From Nemopilema nomurai (Eukaryota > Cnidaria > Scyphozoa > Rhizostomeae > Rhizostomatidae): 64,000 nucleotides of DNA. The stretch is taken from the NCBI GenBank assembly GCA_003864495.1, contig ML133487.1, forward strand, positions 806,001 through 870,000, given 5' to 3'. Under the pieces are notes generated by a model. It did no database searches. It was not told the origin of the DNA and was given only the letters and a program-made list of their open reading frames with translations. How positions within the stretch are numbered: position 1 is the stretch's first letter; every line of letters begins with the position of its first letter. The translations under genes were made by a program, and so were the position numbers. This document shows positions 12,501 to 24,719 of this stretch, piece after piece.

Positions 12501-15500
12501 GAGAAATATTATGGCTCTGTTTGATCACTGTCATTAGATTTTGGTTTTCCTATCTTGGCCCTTCCGTAAAGATAAGTGTCCTTTTTATTGGTCATATCAG
12601 TCGTCATAGTCGCATTTGTGTTACTTTGCTTCCTTAGATGTCTAGAATACTACTAGCTTTTTGTCCCCATTTTATCAGTGACTTTCGCGTTGCTATATCA
12701 GATAAGATATTTGATAGAAGACCTTCTCATTCCATTTCTTATCCCATACACAGGCACCTTTGTTCTATCTCAGAATCACAGCAAAATAACAGTCTCGAGC
12801 CTTGAGCCTCATTGTCTATGTCAAGCTAATTTTGGAGTCGTCAAACAGCGGAAAGTCAAGACAGAGGCTATTTGTACCTTATCGAAAGACGATGTTTTCC
12901 AATTTTTGACAAATTACATTGACACTGACACCGGTAGGACAAGTGAATTTGGGATATTAGACATAAAAACACCCAACCAAAAAAAATTAATAAGCTCATT
13001 TCTCTGTAGACTGTGTACAAATGTAAACACATTCCTTACATAGAATCGTACCAGCTAAAAGCAGGAGAAACAAAACAAGTTAAAACCAAAAGCCCGGCAA
13101 ATTATACTCACCAATTGGAAAAGGCCATTAAAAAGCACAGAAACATTTTGAGATCATTTTAAAAGGAACATACAAGCCTGCAGGTGACACCGACTACAGC
13201 TATCGGCGTTTCCTTGCTGCGAGAGACATCGAGAAGATTGTAGATGAGCGACTGGTTCTTATGTTGGGCAAACAAGTCAAACTCGTCAAGAATCAAAATA
13301 ACAGAGCGAGTTTCCTGGCTGCCTGCAAAACGTAGAGCAAACAAGCTGAGTCATTGTATTAAGCCTTAAATTGCTATGAGGAACATAAAAAAGCATATGG
13401 TCAAAAAGCAGTTCAAGAGTAGCAAATTTGAATGTCTTGCTATCTCTATCAGGTATATCCTCTAACCTCATTAAAAATGATTCAGGAGAGATTCGGGGTA
13501 GAGACAAAGAACTGGTCTTTAAAGCCTTATAGCATCGCTCCAACGTGACCATCTTTCAATCCATGCTACACAGCTGCGTATTGTTCTCACCCAGTTCATC
13601 GACAAAGGTAATCCAAGAAATGGGAACGATTCCAAAGAGATCGTGCTCCTGGAAACAAGCCATCAAATCACGAGTTGTTTTCGTCTTCAGAATCTACATA
13701 ATAACATGCCTATACTTTAGAACTCTCTACCATTTCTTTAAAGACTAATTACTAGCCAAATGCATGTATGCAAAGTGGTATCACACTCACCACTACGGAA
13801 TGAATCCAAAATAAACGCCAAATTCTCCGCAAATGTGCCCTAAAATCATGAGGTTGAATTATGGATAAATTTCTAGCAATTTCTAATTAACCAATTAATA
13901 TGCATTCATGAATAAAGAAGTACCAAAATCATGACTAACATATAATAATCTAAAAAGTTCAATGATTTCGTCCCTTTTTCTCACATAAAAGAATCACCCA
14001 AACCAAAATTCTGGTCAGAATTCTAAAAGATTAAAACCACCTGCTACATCTAAAGGAGAATTGCTTAACAGCTTCTTCAGTTGCACTATGATAGTCCCAA
14101 TCAGGGTTTTTGCCACACATATCTTGGTCGTTAGGATTACAACATTAGGAAAATTGGTTGCTTAATCCTATAATCACATCATACCAATAAAGCTGATGCA
14201 AATTATTCAAATAAATCATGCAAACTTGTAGGTACATCTTAAAAGTACAACAGCCATACTGTTACAGTATTGAGAAATAAACAAGCATTATTATCAGGAG
14301 CAAAATCATGAAAAACCAATTTATAACTATACTGTTTTGAATCAATTTAACATTTGGCATACAAACACTTGATCCCCAACAACATTTTCAAGTTTTAACT
14401 GCCTTGCAATTTCTTGCAATGAAACCCTATCATCTGTCTGCAACAAACCTAAGAAATCAAAGACTTTCAATAAGAAATAAGAACACAATCGTTATCGAAT
14501 AGCATAAAAGTAACTTTGCACATCTACACAACATAGTTCTTATAAAGAAATATATCAAAACCCAGCTTAATAAAACTGAATACTTAGAGAAGCAGCTTGT
14601 CAAAGGTGATAAATAAAAAAATTAGGTAATTCTCACCATTTAGAAATACAACAAAATAGTTTTCAGATGATTCCTTCAAATCATGAAGAGCAGCCTCTAT
14701 CAACTGGGAAAAAAGCTTTAACAACTTCTGATCAACATTAAAATAAAAAGGTAATTCAGAATGGTAAAGAATGAAACAGAGAATGTGTCTAAAGACCGCT
14801 CTATCCCGACAATGAAGAGATGACAAATGACAAGTGTCACTCGCAGGTACCATACATTCGAACTGACTAAAAGCTTCTTCTAAAAAAATAAAATTAAAGG
14901 TTTTATCTATTGGGTTGGTTTATTCAAGTAGTATTTATCCAAACAATTCTTTTTTTCTAAACCTTATAGCTACAAAAACTAGAAACATGCATCTGTAATA
15001 TAGTGTTATGTGATATAATATAGATGTTACAAATATATGTTAACTATGTTTACAAAAAAGGGAAAAGAACCTTTGTTTTTCCACTTCCTCTTGGACCAAT
15101 AACTAAAGCTGAATTACTCTCTCCAAACTTGACACATTGCTCAAAAACTTCTATTAGCTGTCTAGAAAGAAAAATAGCCAATATTTCAAGAATGTAGGTG
15201 TTTTCAGACAAAAACACTATGTATTTCATTTTCTTAAATCCAATCTTTTGTTCAAACAATTATCCAACAAATATTAGCATAACATTGAAGTCAAAGCAGT
15301 GTAATCTAGATAAAAGCTTCTTAACTTCAAGGACCTTCATGGGAAATTAATTACATACAAGCTTTATTAAACATACTTTGATAGTGGCAAGCAGAGGGCT
15401 TGATACTTTCTGCAAATTTGTTCAGAAATTGATCAGGCATTCAATAACTTACATTCTGCTGGTAATTTCATTATAAATTTAAACTTTATACTAACTTTAA

Positions 15501-16271
15501 AACAAAAAAAATTGCTGGCTGAGGGCATCATTAAAACATTCAATAATTTGAAGTTTGATCAAGCAGTTCAGTACCCATTCAGGATTTTTTCTAGTCCAAC
15601 ATTCTCTGACTTTTTAGCATTGATTATCAATGTAAATTTGTTTTAGCATTGATTACTGATGTACAACATGCAAATATGTAGCCTCATAGCACACATGATA
15701 ATTACAGTGCCTTAGTTCGCAAAGTTTCTTTTGCCTCTAATCACAACAATAAGTAGAGTACTGAAATGAAGCAACAATGTTTACAATAGCCAGCAAATAT
15801 CAGGAAATATGAAAAACACTTTCATTTAGACATGAATATTCTATACAAAAACAAATCTAGAACTTATTATGATGAGACAAAATTGCAACTATTGATGCAG
15901 ACACGTGGGAAAAAGCTTATAATGATACACGATGCATCGATGAATCACAACATTGCAACAATCTGGAAAATTTGACCCAAGAAACACATCTGAATTCTTG
16001 GATTATGTATTCATTATCTTGAAATGAACAAATATGGTCTTGTAGCAATTACTGCTTACTTTTTCTGATTTTCCAACCCAAAACTTAGCCAAAATTTTGA
16101 GGGAACATCGACTCCATAAAGTCGCCTTTTCAGAAGCACCCTTGCTGCCTTGACATCGTTTGGATCTACTTCATTATTCGTGACAACTTTCGGTTGCTCC
16201 GCTATTTCATCCTCCGTCTTAGAATACTTAACATCTTGAGCTTTGGATTTCCTTCGCGAGCTTCTCTTCAT
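9596..16271 (-). CDS. ORC4: Origin recognition complex subunit 4, 11 exons
   Basis: ORC4 is a AAA+ subunit of the nuclear origin recognition complex, which binds replication origins and loads MCM helicase. Exons in order: 16271-16060, 15161-15071, 14703-14637, 14448-14363, 13839-13791, 13322-13174, 12137-12034, 11566-11497, 11166-10971, 10530-10435, 9849-9596. Phases join without breaks to 457 residues (human ORC4 has 436). Visible motifs are Walker A GPRGSGKT (about 93-100), Walker B LILDEFD (178-184), sensor-region [23 protein letters not shown], and the C-terminal [18 protein letters not shown] and [10 protein letters not shown]. The N-terminus is basic ([10 protein letters not shown]), about 27 residues longer than in human, and may hold a nuclear signal. 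Exon 2 ends at a weak donor (GTTCTT). The start was chosen as the first ATG, next to the divergent CDK2 promoter. Borders are by eye; identity is very secure. Confidence 0.95.
13385..13722 (-). other. Unassigned coding-like stretch inside ORC4 intron 5
   Basis: One minus-strand frame stays open for about 110 codons except for a single TGA, with residues such as [20 protein letters not shown] before it and [18 protein letters not shown] after it. It lies between ORC4 exons 5 and 6, which join in phase without it, so it is not needed for ORC4. It could be an old gene fragment, a rarely used exon or chance. I do not recognise the family. Confidence 0.15.
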
Positions 16272-16634
16272 TTCAACTTACAATGTTTGCATATATCAAA
16301 CTTGCATGATATATTCCAACATTCCCGCGACTTTGTGATTGCCTCGTAATAAGAACAGGCCTCCATTCCATGTACATGTTTACAAACGAGGCTGTCCAGC
16401 AGGGAAGCGCGCGAAAAGGGACAGTCGTCAATAAAAACTTTTGTTTGCTGAATTCACATGTTAATACGTCAACAAAATAATATTTTTGTGGAAGACTTAT
16501 TGCATTAAAAGAAGTTTTCTAGCTCCATAAACCGACAAAGTTTGCAGCTTATAATGTGTTATTATATTTTCGAATGAGAATGAAGATATCTGACATTTTT
16601 GTGGATTAGGTGGAGCACTCTGGAATGCTGGAGG
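16272..16634. promoter_or_regulatory. Shared divergent promoter of ORC4 and CDK2 with E2F-like sites
   Basis: Only 363 bp separate the two start codons, which face away from each other. Within it, GCGCGAAA at 16409-16416 is a perfect match to the E2F core TTTCGCGC on the opposite strand and sits in a CG-rich island (AAGCGCGCGAAAAGGG). A second, one-mismatch site, ATTCCCGC, is at 16321-16328. No clear TATA box is placed for either gene. E2F/DP is known to switch on ORC subunits and cyclin-CDK genes at G1/S in animals; its action here is inferred from the motif. Confidence 0.7.
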
Positions 16635-19600
16635 ATGGACGGATTTGAGAGAGAGGAAAAAATTGGAGAAGGGACTTATGGAATTGTATATAAAGCTAGA
16701 GATAAGACAACTGGAAAGACAGTAGCATTAAAGAAGATACGACTTGATTCGTAAGATTTTATAGACTTCAAATTTGAGTTTATTATTATTCTTAGATAAG
16801 TCACGCTATCTCTAACTGGCGTGCCGGGTCAATTTTTGAGAAATTAGAAGAGCCGTCCAATGCTGTGCACTTTGAAAAAACGCCGAGGCAACATGATCCT
16901 AAAAAAACAAAAGCCTGCAGTTTCTTCAATTTCTGAGTCACTTGCTTTCAAATGTCTATTGTTTGCTCTTTAGTTCTTTGAACATTTGGTTTTCAAACTG
17001 CAGACAATTTTTTTTATGTACACCCTTCAGACATTTTTATTTCTAATTCTACTTTTTAATTATTTTTCAATCAAAATTTATTGGCTGGGAATCAACCTGG
17101 AGGTCAACTGCAATTTACTCACCCACCTATTTATCTTTCACCAGGTAGAAACTAAGTAAATTGCCAGTGGTTCAATTGGCAAAGTGCAAAGACCTTTTGT
17201 GTAAATTGATTATATTCAAACCAGGATGTCAAGAGAAGACTTATTCAAAATTCTCATAATTACATTATTAATTACATTATAAATGTTCAGCCCAATTTTT
17301 ATGAAACCTTAAATAGAGCCTGGCTGAACTAATTTGTGTAGTTTTATGAAAAAAACTTTAAGAATTTTGTCATTTTTCATTTTTTATTCTACTTTTTAAA
17401 TAGCTTGAATCTGGAAATTTTGAAATTAGGACTATTGCTAATGGCTCTGGTTATGCTTAAATGCATCTATTTGATGCAAACTGTCTTCCAGGATACAAGA
17501 AGAAATAAGTAAAACTTCTAATTGAATCAAACTTTAGATCATCATGCTGATGAAGCAATTTGTGTTACATAGGACAAGTGAATACAGCATAAAAATAAAT
17601 GTTCATCACAGGGTAAAATGACAGAATAATTAGCAAAGGAAAATCACTAATGTTTTATTTGTTTTAGGGGCAAATATCTAAAGATCTATAGAGAGCAAAT
17701 TATAAAGGAATAATCAAAGTATATTGTATGGGGCATAATGTGATATGAATCTCAAGAAGTGTTCTTTTGTTTCAGGGAAACTGATGGTGTTCCAAGCACT
17801 GCGATACGAGAAATAGCACTGCTTAAAGAAGTCTCACATCCTAATATTGTCAGGTACATTAAAGATTGCTTCTGTTTTTATTAAAATACTTAACATCAAA
17901 GCTAGATGGTAGGAATGGAAAAACAAGGGTGGTTACATCAAAAGTTGACTAATTTTATGCAAAATTTAACACAGTCTTAAATTTTAGGGGTTTCTTCATC
18001 AGCATGTATTAAAGCGTAGTTATCTATTCCTAAGCATAAAGAGGTTTCTTAAAGTGCTAACAAATGACTTTATTTTAGATTGTTAGATGTCATATACAGT
18101 GATAAGAAACTTTATCTGGTATTTGAGTATCTAAGCCAAGACTTAAAGAAATATATGGATACAGCTGCAGCTGGCAGTCTGGAGCCAAAGCTTGTGAAGG
18201 TATTCAACTTCAAACATTTTTCTTATATCTTTAAAAACCACTGTCTCAAGTTGGACAGCCATTTTACTATGGTGTCAAAAGGCAAGAAAATGGGCTGCCT
18301 GAATGAGCCTATCAACAACTACTCAAATCACCTCTGCTGCTCAAGACCTTTCCAACTTTCTGAAACATCAAGCTAATTCTAGTCTTGTTATTTGGTTCTC
18401 TTTTTTGAACAAAATTTCAATGTACAGTCAAGTGTCATTTTTTGGACTTTTCCTACATATTCCTCTTTATTCCTTCATTATAGTTAGGCAATAAAATTGA
18501 CCTTAAATTGATGTATTGTCTCTATATTGAAATTTCCCCAACCATACTGTCAAGTATCAAACTGTATGGAATCCAAGAAAACAGGGGCCAAATATCGAGT
18601 ATAAATACATATTGAAGCAGTCTAAAAATATGTAGGCTTTAAGAGATCTAGAACATTTTCTAATGGATCCTTTTAATTTTCTTATGTTAAGGAAACATTT
18701 TCCCTAACATTGATCTCACTGACCATCTTAATTGCTTATCTTAATCTTAGATGTGTATAATTTTGATGTGTTGTTATCTATATAACATTTTAGAGCTACC
18801 TTTATCAGCTGTTGAGTGGGATTGCATACTGTCATGCACACAGAATACTTCACAGAGACCTAAAGCCACAGAACTTGCTAATAGATGTTCAAGGTAACAT
18901 AAAGCTGGCAGATTTTGGACTGGCTAGGACATTTGGAGTCCCTGTCCGAACCTATACTCATGAAGTTGTAACATTGTGGTACAGATCTCCAGAAATTCTT
19001 TTAGGCTGCAAATTTTACTCATGCTCTGTTGATATTTGGAGCATAGGATGCATATTTGCTGAAATGGTATGTAACAAAGGTTTGACTTGTGTAATTTGAT
19101 GTTTTCTATTTCTATAAGTTCTGCAGAAAAATAATTTTGACAGATTAATATATTTTTGGCTAAATATTGATAGACATTTTTGGCAATAGATGTATGGATG
19201 TATTTTAACTAACCTTTGAAAAGCTGTTAGCCAGTTTCTCTTAGAGTATACCCCACAATTTTCATCTTTTTTATCATTTTCATGTTTTTATCATTAAGTG
19301 AGGTGGCATGCTTTAATGTTTTCAATGAATTTATCTTAGGTGACAAGAAAAGCCCTTTTTCCTGGTGACTCTGAAATAGACCAACTGTTTAGAATTTTCA
19401 GGTATTGAATTTTTGGCTTACAGTCAATTTCTATACCAGCAACATCAGGTGATAGGTTGATTTGCTAAGTGAAAGTAAACAGCTCATTAAAAGTTAAGCT
19501 ATCCTTTTACTTTTTGACAAATCAAAGATCTTTCGACATGCTCTGATATTGAAGACCTTTTGAATTATTTTTTCTAAAAATGGGTCTTTTTGCCCAATAA

Positions 19601-20450
19601 TGTGATTGGCATATAAGTAAGGTCCTAAATGATTTGCAACAAGCATTTGAATCATTCCGTTCATCAGAAAATGGGTGTAGTAATGATACATCAGTACAAG
19701 GCAGGTAAACCAAAATATATGTTTGGTTACTGAAACTCACAGCTATTCATTTACTATATGTCTTGGACGTTGAATTTTCTCAAGTTTGCTTGCCTTTTTG
19801 TGATAGAACAATCATAAATCCAATCTGTGATTCTTGAGATGCTGTCAAGAGATGGTATTTAACTGCTTGAGACAAATGAATTATCTTGATTTCATTGAAG
19901 AACACTTGGCACTCCTGATGACACTATATGGCCTGGTGTTGGTCATCTCAAGGAATTCAAACAAGATTTTCCAAAATGGAGAAGTCAAGATCTGCAGAAG
20001 ATCATCCCTCAGCTTGATAAAGATGGAACTGAATTGCTAAAAGTAAACTGTTTTTCTTTTTGATATTGTAGATTCTTCCAATTTTTTGATATCTTTAATG
20101 AACAACAACCATTTCAGAAACTTGTTTCACATTAATTGTTACCAAGAAGGGTTTTAGCTAATAGCCCATTCTGATACCTATAACTAAAACTTTGACACTT
20201 CTTCTGTATGTGAATCATATCAGATCAATTTCAGATCAATTTCAGATCAATTTCAGATCAATTTCAGATCAATTTCAGATCAATTACTCTCCTCTCAAGT
20301 CATATTGTGTACTTTTATCCTAATAAGCAAATTTTGTTTTTTATAATTTTAATTTATTGTTTTCATTTGCAGAAAATGCTCATTTATGAACCATGTCAAA
20401 GAATATCGGCTAGAAGTGCACTAAATGAGCCATATTTCAGAGAACTGTAA
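16635..20450 (+). CDS. CDK2: Cyclin-dependent kinase 2, 7 exons
   Basis: CDK2 is a Ser/Thr kinase that binds cyclins E and A and drives S-phase entry. Exons: 16635-16750, 17776-17853, 18079-18199, 18794-19066, 19340-19401, 19901-20042, 20373-20450, joining in phase to 289 residues (human 298). The first 51 positions keep human numbering: GEGTYG with inhibitory Thr14 and Tyr15, Lys33, and cyclin-binding PSTAIRE at 45-51. [11 protein letters not shown] (Asp127), DFG (145-147) and the activation loop [13 protein letters not shown] (Thr160) are intact. [29 protein letters not shown] and WPGV favour CDK2 over CDK1. The protein stops just after PYFREL, about nine residues shorter than human. The promoter is shared with ORC4. 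Intron 6 holds an 11 bp minisatellite just before the last exon. Confidence 0.96.
20221..20285 (+). repeat. 11 bp minisatellite in CDK2 intron 6
   Basis: Six head-to-tail copies of CAGATCAATTT, the last one ending in a variant. It lies 87 bp upstream of the last CDK2 exon. Each unit junction reads AATTTCAG, which resembles a 3' splice site. Confidence 0.95.
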
Positions 20451-21253
20451 AAATTCTCAACTGTTTGGAGAGTGAGAATATTCTTCTATCAGTTTGAGTT
20501 TATCTTATTGGGTTTGCAGTAGACATTCAGATTCAATTTCTGTAAAAAGCTATGATTTAGTGCAAGTGGCTTATTGTGATTTTTGGGAAATAAGAAATGA
20601 AGCAGATGCATGAAATACCAGTGTTGTGCATTAGATTTTTGCAAGTGTGATATTATGCTAGGAAACATCTTCTGTGTTGGTAACAGCATGTCTTTTGGAA
20701 AAGTTTGGGGGGATTGTGTTCTACTTAGCAAAATATATTTTATTATTTTCATCAATGAAACATAAACATGAAATTCCACTAGAGTTTTTGTAGCTGAAAA
20801 AAAGTCTAAAGTAAAAGCTTTAATGCATAATTTCGTAGACACTGTCTCTGTTCTAACATTTGCAAACATTAACTTCCCAGTTATCTTGTTCAATAAAACA
20901 AAAAGATCAATCATGCCTGATATTTGCTAGGCACATTTGGCAGTTATGGTGTTTTAGTGATTGTTCTGGTTGGTGTATCATTGAAGCAAGCTTTCATGTA
21001 GTGATGCTTCTAGATGTTTGCTTGGCAAGTTGGTGTGTCATGGTTTTAGCAAGGTGTTTGGTTTATTTGTTCACCTTTCAGTTTTCACTTGTATTGAGTT
21101 AAGCAATTTTTCATAATTTGATTTGCAAATTGATTAGTAAGTTTCGAAAATGGAACTCAGACTGCTTTAAGTCCTAATTGCCAGGAGCCTGGAAGGGTAA
21201 AAAAGGTTACCCCCCCCTTAAAGAAAGAAACATAGATTCTAAAGATCACCTTC
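20451..21253. other. CDK2 3' UTR and spacer
   Basis: No gene is seen. The best polyadenylation signal for CDK2 is AATAAA at 20892-20897, about 440 bp past the stop, which would give a 3' UTR of roughly 460 nt; this is a guess from the hexamer alone. A long minus-strand frame at 20489-20914 is AT-rich and unlike a known protein. The segment ends at the left terminus of the hAT element. Confidence 0.4.
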
Positions 21254-24200
21254 CAGGCCTTCCTGGGAATAAATTAGCACACGTGTGGCATTTCGCACTC
21301 CTAGATTGTGGTAGGAGTGCGATGGAGTGCTATTGGTATTTTGTCTTATTACTACATATATTCAGTTGCATACTAAATAGAGCCATAAATAATTTGCATA
21401 CTCATTTCTTAAGTCATTTCATCTGTTTTCAACATAACATTACTATCATAAAAGGATCTGCTTTTTACTGAAATAAGCTTGAACTAAAAGGATTGTCACG
21501 GCAAAACATGATTGAACTCTAAAGTTTAGTCATTCTGATAAGCTAACTTCGCTGTCCGAAGAAGTAGATTCAGTATCTGATTCGTCCTGCTTAAATGTTT
21601 TGTAGCTGTTTGGTCGATCGTCTTCAGTACTTTGTGCATGTACTGCCGTCCTTCTTTTTTCCATGTAAATGTCAACAGCGCGCATTATGAGTTCATCTTT
21701 TTCTTCCTTCGACCAATTGCTGTCGTTTCCAGCAATCAGTATGCAATTTTCCATTGTATCGTGAGACATGCTGAGTCGGCGATCTGATAAAATAGTGGTC
21801 AAAATGTTGAAGGCGCGCTCCACTGAGGAATTCGAACCAGAAACACACAGACACAAGCTCACAAGAAGTGACAAATTTGGGAACTCTCGTTTTCGATATG
21901 TTATTATATTTTCCCAAAATGGCCTTGACTCCATCTTTGCATACAGCGACTTTTGAAGGATCTTTAAAGAGCGCCATTCTTCAAAAACTTTTCCTTTATT
22001 AAAAGATGCTGCTTCCAAAGGCTCCCTGAAAATTTCACAAACTGTGGAGATGTCACCCTTGCCATAGTTTTTATCGGAATGGTCCCAGTATTTTGGATCA
22101 ATCCAGGTCATAGCTTTAAAAACATCTTGGTCATACGACGAAAAGCGATTACGAATTAAAGGACACAAAATTTCTGCCATTTTTGCCTGCATTTCAAGTG
22201 CTTTTTCTGTTGCTGCATAACTAGCATTGACCATTTGCTCTAACTCCAAGTCAAAAAACTCTTGATTTTCTAGTTTGCGTCTCTCGTGACCAGCTTTGGG
22301 GTAATTTGCTTTTACTTTAGTCACATCACCATCTTGTGCTACACAAAACTTTGCCAAGTAGCTGCTGAGAATGTAATCTGGGGTCAAAGCATTCTCTTGA
22401 ATTTCCTCCAAGGTGTCGAGTGTTTTCTCTACAGCTGGGGGTATCTCAAAAGCCATTAGGTCATGTTTTTCGAAAACCAGAGAAAGTGGGCCCATGATTT
22501 CGAGAACATCAAGATAACCAGCTACTTTGCAGAGAAATGGATACGATTTTAACTTTTTCAAAAATCCACCAACTTTTGCTCTTGTGTCAGCTGTATATCC
22601 TTTCGTAGCAGCCAGTGCATTATCAAATACCACAATATATGTGGGCCAATTATGCAGGAGTTTTGCTAACCCCCTTCTCCGGTGGCTCAGGAATCGGGTT
22701 CCATGTATTTTTGGCAAAGTATAATGACTTATATCAAGGGCCTCAGAAGCTTTTTTAACTTCTGCTTTTAGTTTTCCAGAGTTTTTAAATAGGCTCCACA
22801 TATCTCTATAGAAAGAGTCAATTTCTCGGAACGGTTGAAATTGTTTTATTGCATCCTTTAGTGCCAACTCCAGGCGGTGATTGGCGCAATGAATTGTCAC
22901 CAGCCAATCTCTTTCCTGCTTCATCTGAGTTAACACACCAGAGTAGATCCCCATGTTAACATTGGCACCATCTGCAGTTGCGCTGACTACCATTTTTTTA
23001 TAGTTTGCCAATGGTATTGGACCATTCTGGTTTCCATTCCCTTCACTTTCACTTTGTTTAAAGATGCCGTCAATAGCCGCTTTTATTGAATCTGAATTGC
23101 CCCCTCCAAGACTGGTCATCTCCAAAAGAGAAACAACGAAGTAAACAGGGATTCCATTTCGTTCTACTCGCACAAGTACGAGTTCCTTTTCATCGTTTGT
23201 TTTGCGTGCTTGTGAGCCATCTGATAATATTGACATAAAATCACTGCCAGCAACAATTCCTGCACACTTCTCTGTGATGGCCTCAGCAATGTAATGTATA
23301 AATTCACGTGCTGCATTGCTTGAATCTTTCCCTTGCACGAGTCTCACACCATTAGCACGCTGGCATTTTACAAGGACCTTGAAATGCTTGTGAGCCATTG
23401 AGGGTGTTGTTGCCATTTCATATGCAGTCCTCATTAGCTTCGTGAATGAATCACGTGCTGATTCATTTAAGGATGCTCTGATGTCTGGCTGGATCGGTCG
23501 GTTGCTTGTATCCAGTTTCTCCTCAGCTGGTTTTCGATTGTCAAGCAATAAAGCTGTCTTATGCGCTTCTCCAGTAAGATGGCGGTCAACCTATAAAGAC
23601 ATATCACAATAAAGCAATTATTTAACATTAGAAAACACTTAAAATAAAGTGTAAAATTCTTAAAATCGTACATCAATCGCTTGTTTTTAAAACTGTGTAA
23701 AAACTCCGAGCCCAGACGATGTGTGCTTTGCACTACAAAGAAAAAATCTGTAAAAAGAATATTTACCTGAAACTTGGTGACTATTGGTGTGCCATCGGCA
23801 AATGCTTTCACGGCAATAGCTGCAGCTCCTTTGCATGATGGATGTCGGATAATCTGTTCACGATATTTTGCACACAACTTGCACCAAATCTTTGTCACAC
23901 ACTGTTTATTGTCGAGGGTTTCGACAGTGTAGCCTATGATGTAATCCTTGCCCCATTTCAAGAAAGTGGAGAGGTCCTTTGTAACCCCTTTACTTTTCTT
24001 TTCTGAAGACGCCATATTTCAAGTGTAGATCTTTTGACAGTCAACAAAGTATATTTTAATTAATAATGGTTTGAAATTTTAGTCGAATTGTCCAATGGCT
24101 TCATGTGTTCTCTTTAATACTTGGTTGGGAAACCACGGGAAAGGCGGACTGCATGCAGACGTCTCGGAATTATTGAGTACAATTTTTGTAAGAATTCTAG

Positions 24201-24719
24201 GGGAATATTTTCCAAATGTCCAAATGTTTTCTGTTGTCTTTTCAAAAAGTAAGAATGAACAGGAACTTGCCGCACTTCTGCGCACTTCATGTTTACAATG
24301 CTGAAAATTTGTAATCTCAAAACATTGTGTAAAACAAGTCCCCGTGTTATGGTCATTTGGTCCGTGTTTTATTGTAAGAAATAATCGTCACAACGGCTTT
24401 CCAAAATGACGTGCTGGCACCGCATAATGTTTAATTCGAAAAAGTAAACATCAAAGCGTTACTGCCACCTTCTTAGTTCCCTGTGCTAATCAACATTTGC
24501 TTGCCACACGTCTGCCAACGATTCCGAAGCAATCTTTTTAACTTATTGTCGGCAACACATTGCATGCAGCCTTTCTATGGTTGCAGGTAAATGGAAACCA
24601 GGTTTAAAAAACAAACGAATAATTACAAAACAGGCGTGCGATTAAACACACTTCTCAGTGTGGGGAGGCGTGTACCAAGGTGTGCGAGTGCGATCGCACG
24701 CCTTTCCCAGGAAGGCCTG
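21254..24719. mobile_element. hAT transposon, apparently complete
   Basis: A 3466 bp element bounded by 16 bp perfect terminal inverted repeats, CAGGCCTTCCTGGGAA at 21254-21269 and its complement at 24704-24719. It is flanked on both sides by the 5 bp direct repeat CCTTC (21249-21253 and 24720-24724), a likely target duplication. Subterminal palindromes built on GAGTGCGA are present at both ends: TCGCACTCCTA and its complement at 21293-21303 and 21312-21322, and GTGCGATCGCAC at 24688-24699. The transposase gene inside is intact. Most hAT elements make 8 bp duplications, so 5 bp is unusual. Confidence 0.85.
21530..24015 (-). CDS. hAT-family transposase, two exons, intact
   Basis: Encodes the enzyme that would cut and move the surrounding element by a DDE mechanism. 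Exon 1 is 24015-23767 and exon 2 is 23590-21530, joined in phase across a 176 bp intron to 769 residues. The N-terminal zinc finger is split by the intron: Cys45-x2-Cys48 in exon 1 and His87-x5-His93 (HLTGEAH) in exon 2, a TTF/BED-like layout. The core keeps SDGS (first Asp candidate), ADGANVNMG (second), and the hAT hallmark IHCANHRLELALKDA. The C-terminal dimerisation block keeps SNSSVERAFNILTTILSDRR, containing the candidate catalytic Glu. It resembles the KIAA1586/ZNF862-like transposase group. No stops or frameshifts were found. Host exaptation is possible but less likely, because the element's ends are intact. Confidence 0.9.

Noticed and set aside
12678..13043. 121-codon plus-strand frame within an ORC4 intron
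   Set aside because: No recognisable family, no splice or promoter context, and composition like the surrounding AT-rich intron.
16635..20450. CDK1 as an alternative identity for the kinase
   Set aside because: The activation segment [45 protein letters not shown] and TPDD...WPGV match CDK2; CDK1 would have IPIRVYTHE and WPEV-type residues.
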